This document shows positions 7,587 to 11,417 of a stretch of 11,417 bases of DNA, piece by piece. A program made the position numbers and the translations under genes. Each line of letters begins with the position of its first letter. Within the stretch, counting starts at the first letter, position 1. The DNA comes from an uncultured Pirellulaceae bacterium (GTDB taxonomy: Bacteria > Planctomycetota > Planctomycetia > Pirellulales > Pirellulaceae): NCBI GenBank assembly GCA_947258905.1, contig CAMYKF010000562.1, forward strand, positions 1-11,417, written 5' to 3'. The notes below the pieces were generated by a model. The model did no database searches. It was given only the letters and a program-made list of their open reading frames with translations, and was not told where the DNA came from.

Positions 7587-8455
7587 CGCAAACCGCCTCC
7601 GAACGAATGAGCCATCACGCCATGCAGCATCGCGGTGAGCATCAGTCCGTAAGTCAATCCGACGTGCATAAACAACCAGACCTTCAACCTGCCCTGCATC
7701 GCGCGGTGATAATCCAGATCTTCCTTGTCACGCACGATTTGCGCGAGTTGTCGGCTGGTCTGACGGTCGGATTCCGACAGGTAGCGATCCAGACCCTGTA
7801 TTTCCAGGACCAGCTGACGACTGCGTCTTGGCGAAGGCGAAACTTGCCACGCCAGCGAGCGGGGTCGTTCGAGGAAATGAATCAGGCGATTAACATAGAA
7901 GCGTGCGAGCACGTCGGTGGAACGGGCGCTCTCGCGTATCAGCTGGCGGGCCCGCTCGACCAGTCTGCGTCGGAGCAAGGGAATTTGCTCGAAGATGACC
8001 TCGTGGTTGAGGGCCGTCAATTTTTTTGGCACCGTGCGTGTGATGTACAGACCATAAACACCGCTGCCAGCCACGATGACATAAAGTGTTGCCAGCAATC
8101 GCTCAAACGATCCGTTGGGAATGCCAAAGCCAGCGTGAGCAACAAAGATGGCGATCGAAACAAAGGCCACGCAAATGTGCGCCTGCATCCACGCAGCGCT
8201 GGTTCCCAGACGTGGCAGGAAGGCCAGCCGCTTGCGCAAGTTGTACGCCACCAGAAACCACAACGAACCCATTAACATGAATCCAGTGACCCATGCCGGA
8301 TTGCGCAGACTGGATCGCAGCATGCTGACCAGCACCCACAATCCGATCACACAAACGGCCACAAATACGAAACCCCGGATGCGGCGACGACGCAACTGTT
8401 GTCGCCGGCCCGGCCGTTCCGTTTGTGAACTGGAATTACGGGTCATGTGCACCAT
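7583..8455 (-). CDS. Five-helix membrane protein, candidate dihaem cytochrome b
   Basis: Predicted inner-membrane protein of 290 residues. The very Arg-rich N-terminus (16-28) should be cytoplasmic. Hydrophobic helices lie near 29-47, 53-72, 91-110, 119-139 and 258-280. Helix 3 has His93 and His107, and helix 5 has His264 and His278; both pairs are H-x13-H, the spacing that binds two stacked b haems in cytochrome b and in ferric reductase/NOX proteins (where it is also helices 3 and 5). A charged, helical loop of about 115 residues between helices 4 and 5 should face the cytoplasm; the C-terminus should be periplasmic. I recognise no named family. ATG 8455 overlaps the upstream stop (TGATG) and has no Shine-Dalgarno sequence, suggesting translational coupling. 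A longer reading from 8803 would overlap the Fe-S gene by about 350 bases and is rejected. The haem assignment is inference. Confidence 0.8.
   Translation of the reverse strand: MVHMTRNSSSQTERPGRRQQLRRRRIRGFVFVAVCVIGLWVLVSMLRSSLRNPAWVTGFMLMGSLWFLVAYNLRKRLAFLPRLGTSAAWMQAHICVAFVSIAIFVAHAGFGIPNGSFERLLATLYVIVAGSGVYGLYITRTVPKKLTALNHEVIFEQIPLLRRRLVERARQLIRESARSTDVLARFYVNRLIHFLERPRSLAWQVSPSPRRSRQLVLEIQGLDRYLSESDRQTSRQLAQIVRDKEDLDYHRAMQGRLKVWLFMHVGLTYGLMLTAMLHGVMAHSFGGGLR
7596..7600 (-). promoter_or_regulatory. Ribosome binding site (GGAGG) for the decahaem cytochrome
   Basis: On the - strand GGAGG is followed by nine bases and the ATG at 7586. It lies inside the 3' end of the cytochrome b-like gene and supports this start despite the ATGA overlap. 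Confidence 0.6.
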
Positions 8456-10191
8456 CACTGTTGCGTTAACTGATACAGGGTTTGGGGAGTGGTCAGGTCG
8501 ACGCGAGTCAGCGCATCGTGCGGGCAGGCGCGTTGGCAGGCCGGCCCGCCCTGTTGCTCGATGCAAAAATCGCACTTGGTGGCTTTTTGGATCGGCCGGC
8601 CCGTTTCGCTGTCGACCAGCGGCCGCCCTTTGCCGTCGCGAATTTCCACCAGGCGAATATTCTGATAAGGGCAACTGGCTGAACAGACGCCGCAGCCAAT
8701 GCAAGTTTGGTCGTGAATGACGACATGTCCGGTAACCTGATCGCGTCCGATTGCACCAGTCGGACAGCCGATCATGCACACGGGATCGACGCAGTGCATA
8801 CACGCGCCGGCGACCATCCAGTTTTCATGTTGCGGGCCTTGACGCAGGAACCGCGGGTTATTGTCATGAGTCGCGGCACAGGCTCGCACGCAGTCATCGC
8901 AGCGGGTGCAGCGATCGAGATCGATCAACATGGCTTGCGTTCCGTTGATGAACCGGTGTTCGACCAGGAACTCGAGCAATCCGGTTTCGATTTCCGGTTC
9001 CCGCCGGGCCAGCCGGCGTTCCGGTTTTTTGGGAACCGCAGCGGTATCCTGTGTGGATGGTTCGGGCAACGGCGGTGGTAACTGGTCCTCGCTCAAATGT
9101 GGCAGTACCAGTTCCTGAACCACTTTTGCCGGAATCCTCAACAAGTCGACATACCCGACGGCGCGTAGCGTTAGCAAATATCCGTGCTGCCGCGGTGAGC
9201 GCCAGTTGTGCGCGATTTCGCGCAACCCAAACGTCTGTCCCTTGCCGAGATAGGCGATCGTCTGCTCGCCATCGCCATACTTGCGGCTGACTCGGGCGAA
9301 GCCATTGCGTATCAGTATGAACTCTTCGGCAGGCGCACCCTGCCCGGCGATAACCGGCTCGGCGTCGATGCGTCGGGCCACGTCGTCGCGATCGAGTTTT
9401 TTGAATGTGTGCGTCCACTCGAAATTGCCCAGCGTCGAAAAACGCGTGGCCACGACCAGTTTATCCAGCGTGTCGTCGGGCAATCCGGCCAGCACAGGGA
9501 TCTGTTCGAGATGGCCACGCAGACTGTGCAGCCGGTACAGGTCGTCGACATGTTTGCGCAATGCGGGATCGCGTTTCAGCAAATCGCGAAATCCCTGCCA
9601 GCGCATTTCCAGCACGACACATCGCGTGTCGGCCAGGACCGTGGCGGATCGCGGTGTTCGTGTCAGCGCCGCCAATTCGCCAAACAGCTGTCCGGCGGTC
9701 ATACGCAGCGTATCGTCAGGGTCCAGCACACCCGGGATATCCTGAATGAAGATGCGGGTTTGATCACCGTGTTTACGTTGTCCGGTGCTGCCAGGCTGGG
9801 ACGCCGGTGCGGACCGGGATTCTGCAAACCGCGAGTTCTTCCAACCCAGAGCCAGTGACTCCAGCCAGCTTTTCTTGCTGACCGGCTTGCGTCCAAGTAT
9901 TTCCTCCGGCAATCCGGAAAGCGAAACCAGAGCGGATCCTTCGAGGATTAAGAAAGCGCTGTTACCGTAATCGCCCTGGCGAATCAGGATATCGCCCGGC
10001 TCGTAGACGCCCATGCGGCAATCGTTTTTGAGAATGCCACGCAGCGGCGTGCTTTTGGTGAAAGCGGATTCCTGCATCTGGCTGAAAGGCGCAACGGCCA
10101 GCAGGCGGGCCACATCTGCTTCGGTCATTTCCGGAGCAAACGGCGTATCCCAGCGTTGCGGTCGCTGAACCGAAACTTGAATGACGCCCAT
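8455..10191 (-). CDS. Two cyclic-nucleotide-binding domains fused to a four-cluster [4Fe-4S] ferredoxin module
   Basis: Soluble protein of 578 residues with no Sec or Tat signal, so probably cytoplasmic. Domain 1 (about 60-215) is a cyclic-nucleotide-binding fold with Y-E-P-G-D-I-L-I-R-Q-G-D and a near-canonical phosphate-binding cassette F-G-E-L-A-A-L-T-R-T-P-R-S-A-T (170-184; Glu172, Arg181), interrupted by a polar insert of about 70 residues (near 95-165). Domain 2 (about 270-365) keeps the fold pattern but has a degenerate cassette. No helix-turn-helix is seen. The C-terminus carries 16 Cys in four groups: 428/431/434/438, 464/467/472/476, 497/500/503/507 and 540/543/552/556, the DmsB/NrfC/PsrB arrangement for four [4Fe-4S] clusters. 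ATG 10191 follows GGAG by seven bases. Its stop overlaps the cytochrome b-like start. Likely the cytoplasmic electron-carrying, possibly ligand-gated, subunit; regulation by a nucleotide is inference. Confidence 0.92.
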   Translation of the reverse strand: MGVIQVSVQRPQRWDTPFAPEMTEADVARLLAVAPFSQMQESAFTKSTPLRGILKNDCRMGVYEPGDILIRQGDYGNSAFLILEGSALVSLSGLPEEILGRKPVSKKSWLESLALGWKNSRFAESRSAPASQPGSTGQRKHGDQTRIFIQDIPGVLDPDDTLRMTAGQLFGELAALTRTPRSATVLADTRCVVLEMRWQGFRDLLKRDPALRKHVDDLYRLHSLRGHLEQIPVLAGLPDDTLDKLVVATRFSTLGNFEWTHTFKKLDRDDVARRIDAEPVIAGQGAPAEEFILIRNGFARVSRKYGDGEQTIAYLGKGQTFGLREIAHNWRSPRQHGYLLTLRAVGYVDLLRIPAKVVQELVLPHLSEDQLPPPLPEPSTQDTAAVPKKPERRLARREPEIETGLLEFLVEHRFINGTQAMLIDLDRCTRCDDCVRACAATHDNNPRFLRQGPQHENWMVAGACMHCVDPVCMIGCPTGAIGRDQVTGHVVIHDQTCIGCGVCSASCPYQNIRLVEIRDGKGRPLVDSETGRPIQKATKCDFCIEQQGGPACQRACPHDALTRVDLTTPQTLYQLTQQ

Positions 10192-10198
10192 GTTGAAA

Positions 10199-10202
10199 CT
10201 CC
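10199..10202 (-). promoter_or_regulatory. Ribosome binding site (GGAG) for the nucleotide-domain/Fe-S gene
   Basis: GGAG on the - strand, seven bases before the ATG at 10191, in the 50-base gap after the tetrahaem cytochrome gene. This is the only gap of more than a few bases in the operon; I see no terminator in it. Confidence 0.55.
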
Positions 10203-10241
10203 GTTTTCAGTACTATCCGTGCCCGTGGTGTTACCAGCCTG

Positions 10242-11261
10242 TCATCGATACCGGGCCTTGTCGGGTAACATTGAGTCGATGGCGGCGAGACGGCTGCCAT
10301 CGGCCTGTTCGGCGAATTTGATTCCCAGCCGGCGGATTTCGTCGGCAATCCGATTCAACTGTTCCGCGTTGTTGATCTCCAGTTTGGCACGGGCGAAGGC
10401 CAGCAGGATGTCTTCCAGGAAGGGATCCTGAATCAACTGCTGGATTTCGTACAAGCCTGTGGCTACGCTGGCTGCCCGATTGGCGACGGTCAATCCGTAG
10501 TTCGCCCGTTCGGTGGCCAGCGCTGTGGCACGGGTGCTGTATTCCAGGTCGGCGATCTTTCCCACGACGAACATCACACGCAGCCGTTCCGGCGAACTGG
10601 CGGAATTGAACTGGCCATCGGTGCGCAGGAAATTGTGACGCACCATGCCCTGCGACCACGCGACCAGCTCGAAATCAGCGCTGCCGGCGTGGTGCGTGCC
10701 CTGATTGACCAGTTGTTCATTGGGCACCGTGTGGCATTGCAGGCAGCTTTGCGCCACCAGGTACAGGTTGCGCGGATTCCGCATCCCGGCATCGATACTG
10801 TCGGCCAGGCGTTCCTGACGATGACGCTCCGATTCGGATTCGCGTGTCGCCGTGGGTCCGCCATAGTCGTTGTGCAGTTGAATCCAGTCGGCTGCCGCTC
10901 CGTGGCAGGATTCACACGAGACACCCGAGACGACCCGCAAGCGGTCGCCTTCCTGCCGCGTGGTGTAATGGCAATTGATGCACAGGTTGCCGCGTTTGAT
11001 GGATCGCTGGCCCATATTGCGGGCAATCTCTTTGGCTCGCGGATTGCGGTGCAATTGCTCGAATGTCTGGAAATGTGGTGTCTGCTGCCAGGTGCTGACT
11101 TCGCCCGCGTGGCATTTGGCACAGGATTCGGCCGTCATGACTCTGGACGGATCGCACTGCGGCGGCTGGGCCGTGGCCGGGGACGATATACAGGCCACCA
11201 GCCATACCGTCAGGATGAGCGGCAGCCAACGGGTTTCGGTTGCGCGTTTTCGCGTACTCAT
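10242..11261 (-). CDS. Tetrahaem cytochrome c, cytochrome c554-like, exported and possibly a lipoprotein
   Basis: Periplasmic electron-transfer protein of 339 residues. A basic N-terminus and hydrophobic core form a signal peptide. L-V-A-C (21-24) matches a lipobox, while A-T-A before Gln32 is an alternative signal peptidase I site, so lipid anchoring is possible but not certain. Four CxxCH motifs start at residues 47, 94, 116 and 173. The pattern C-A-K-C-H then W-Q-Q-T-P-H-F, and later S-C-E-S-C-H-G, matches the cytochrome c554 (Cytochrome_C554) family, known from ammonia oxidisers but widespread elsewhere. The C-terminal 150 residues have no haem site and look helical. It starts three bases after the ferredoxin stop and lies 50 bases before the Fe-S gene. 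No hydroxylamine oxidoreductase gene lies in the window, so nitrogen metabolism should not be assumed. Confidence 0.88.
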   Translation of the reverse strand: MSTRKRATETRWLPLILTVWLVACISSPATAQPPQCDPSRVMTAESCAKCHAGEVSTWQQTPHFQTFEQLHRNPRAKEIARNMGQRSIKRGNLCINCHYTTRQEGDRLRVVSGVSCESCHGAAADWIQLHNDYGGPTATRESESERHRQERLADSIDAGMRNPRNLYLVAQSCLQCHTVPNEQLVNQGTHHAGSADFELVAWSQGMVRHNFLRTDGQFNSASSPERLRVMFVVGKIADLEYSTRATALATERANYGLTVANRAASVATGLYEIQQLIQDPFLEDILLAFARAKLEINNAEQLNRIADEIRRLGIKFAEQADGSRLAAIDSMLPDKARYR

Positions 11262-11264
11262 GAA

Positions 11265-11417
11265 TCAGACATCCAACTCAACAGGTTCGGCAGGAACGGC
11301 CATGCAGGGCAGACAGTAACCGGTTTCGCATTCAATTTGCGCCGGATCAGCGTAAGCTACCTGGCCTTTGATTAAGCGTGTTTGGCAGGTTCCGCAGCTG
11401 CCGGCGCGGCAACCGGA
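11265..11417 (-). CDS. [2Fe-2S] plant-type ferredoxin, C-terminal 50 residues only
   Basis: The last 51 codons (with stop TGA at 11265-11267) of a gene that runs in from beyond the right edge. The visible protein begins S-G-C-R-A-G-S-C-G-T-C, giving the C-x4-C-x2-C motif of plant/adrenodoxin-superfamily [2Fe-2S] proteins, and ends after E-T-G-Y-C-L-P-C-M-A, which supplies the fourth Cys at the usual place. The short tail, E-P-V-E-L-D-V, shows that the ferredoxin domain is C-terminal; whether it is a small ferredoxin or the end of a larger reductase (for example with FAD/NAD domains) cannot be told. It is the first visible gene of the operon, three bases before the tetrahaem cytochrome start, and is the likely link to a soluble electron donor or acceptor. 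Confidence 0.85.
   Translation of the reverse strand, partial: SGCRAGSCGTCQTRLIKGQVAYADPAQIECETGYCLPCMAVPAEPVELDV

Noticed and set aside
7448..8275. Open frame of 275 codons on the + strand opposite the cytochrome genes
   Set aside because: It spans two firmly assigned - strand genes and their overlap, is rich in Arg, Gln and His as antisense shadows are here, and shows no motif.
8456..8803. Longer N-terminus (406 residues) for the cytochrome b-like protein
   Set aside because: It would overlap the well-supported Fe-S module by about 350 bases and its sequence looks like an out-of-frame Arg/Ser-rich shadow. The ATG at 8455, coupled to the upstream stop, is the natural start.
9208..9858. Open frame of 216 codons on the + strand opposite the nucleotide-binding domains
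   Set aside because: The opposite strand encodes recognisable folds with conserved motifs; this frame has none.
8455..10191. CRP/FNR-type transcription regulator
   Set aside because: The nucleotide-binding domains are not followed by a helix-turn-helix; the C-terminus is a 16-Cys Fe-S module.
10242..11261. Nitrification module based on the c554-like cytochrome
   Set aside because: No hydroxylamine oxidoreductase, ammonia monooxygenase or cytochrome cM552-type gene is in the window, and the c554 family is widespread in other roles.
10635..11375. Open frame of 246 codons on the + strand opposite the tetrahaem cytochrome
   Set aside because: It runs through the cytochrome and the ferredoxin end, both supported by Cys motifs, and shows no domain of its own.
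1..11417. CRISPR arrays, tRNA or rRNA genes, insertion sequences
   Set aside because: No regularly spaced repeats, no tRNA-like cloverleaf, no transposase motifs and no terminal inverted repeats were seen; almost all bases are covered by assigned genes.

Overview
The window is GC-rich, densely coded DNA from a Gram-negative-type bacterium: there are multihaem c-type cytochromes with export signals or anchors and a polytopic membrane cytochrome. The gene content (EGY-like site-2 protease, DUF819 transporter-like protein, paired multihaem cytochromes, a cyclic-nucleotide-domain/ferredoxin fusion) looks to me like a planctomycete of the Pirellulales type. That is an impression from gene content, not a proof.

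Left part, + strand, 1-2685: the 3' part of a site-2 protease (M50) gene; a gap of about 170 bases with a possible promoter; then a two-gene unit of a TIM-barrel sugar phosphate isomerase/epimerase-like protein and, 12 bases further on, an enoyl-CoA hydratase/isomerase family protein. A DUF819 membrane protein (2735-3895, -) converges on this unit. It is divergent, across 232 bases, from a leucine/glutamate-type amino acid dehydrogenase (4128-5246, +) that seems to use a TTG start and has a nested inverted repeat upstream.

Right part, - strand, 11417 down to 5283: a compact operon of redox genes, read right to left. It holds the C-terminal end of a plant-type [2Fe-2S] ferredoxin (cut by the window edge), a tetrahaem c554-like cytochrome, a protein with two cyclic-nucleotide-binding domains fused to a four-cluster (16-Cys) [4Fe-4S] ferredoxin module, a five-helix membrane protein with two H-x13-H motifs (a candidate dihaem cytochrome b), and a membrane-anchored decahaem cytochrome c. 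Spacings are 3 bases, 50 bases, a TGATG overlap and an ATGA overlap, so the products are probably made together.

Taken together these look like the parts of a wire across the inner membrane: cytoplasmic Fe-S proteins, then a two-haem b-type helix bundle, then periplasmic c-haems (14 CxxCH motifs over two proteins). I know of no named complex with exactly this composition. It lacks the NrfD/PsrC-type quinone subunit that usually accompanies a 16-Cys Fe-S subunit, and it adds nucleotide-sensor domains to the Fe-S subunit. It is the most interesting item in the window. The direction of electron flow, the donor and the acceptor cannot be read from the sequence.
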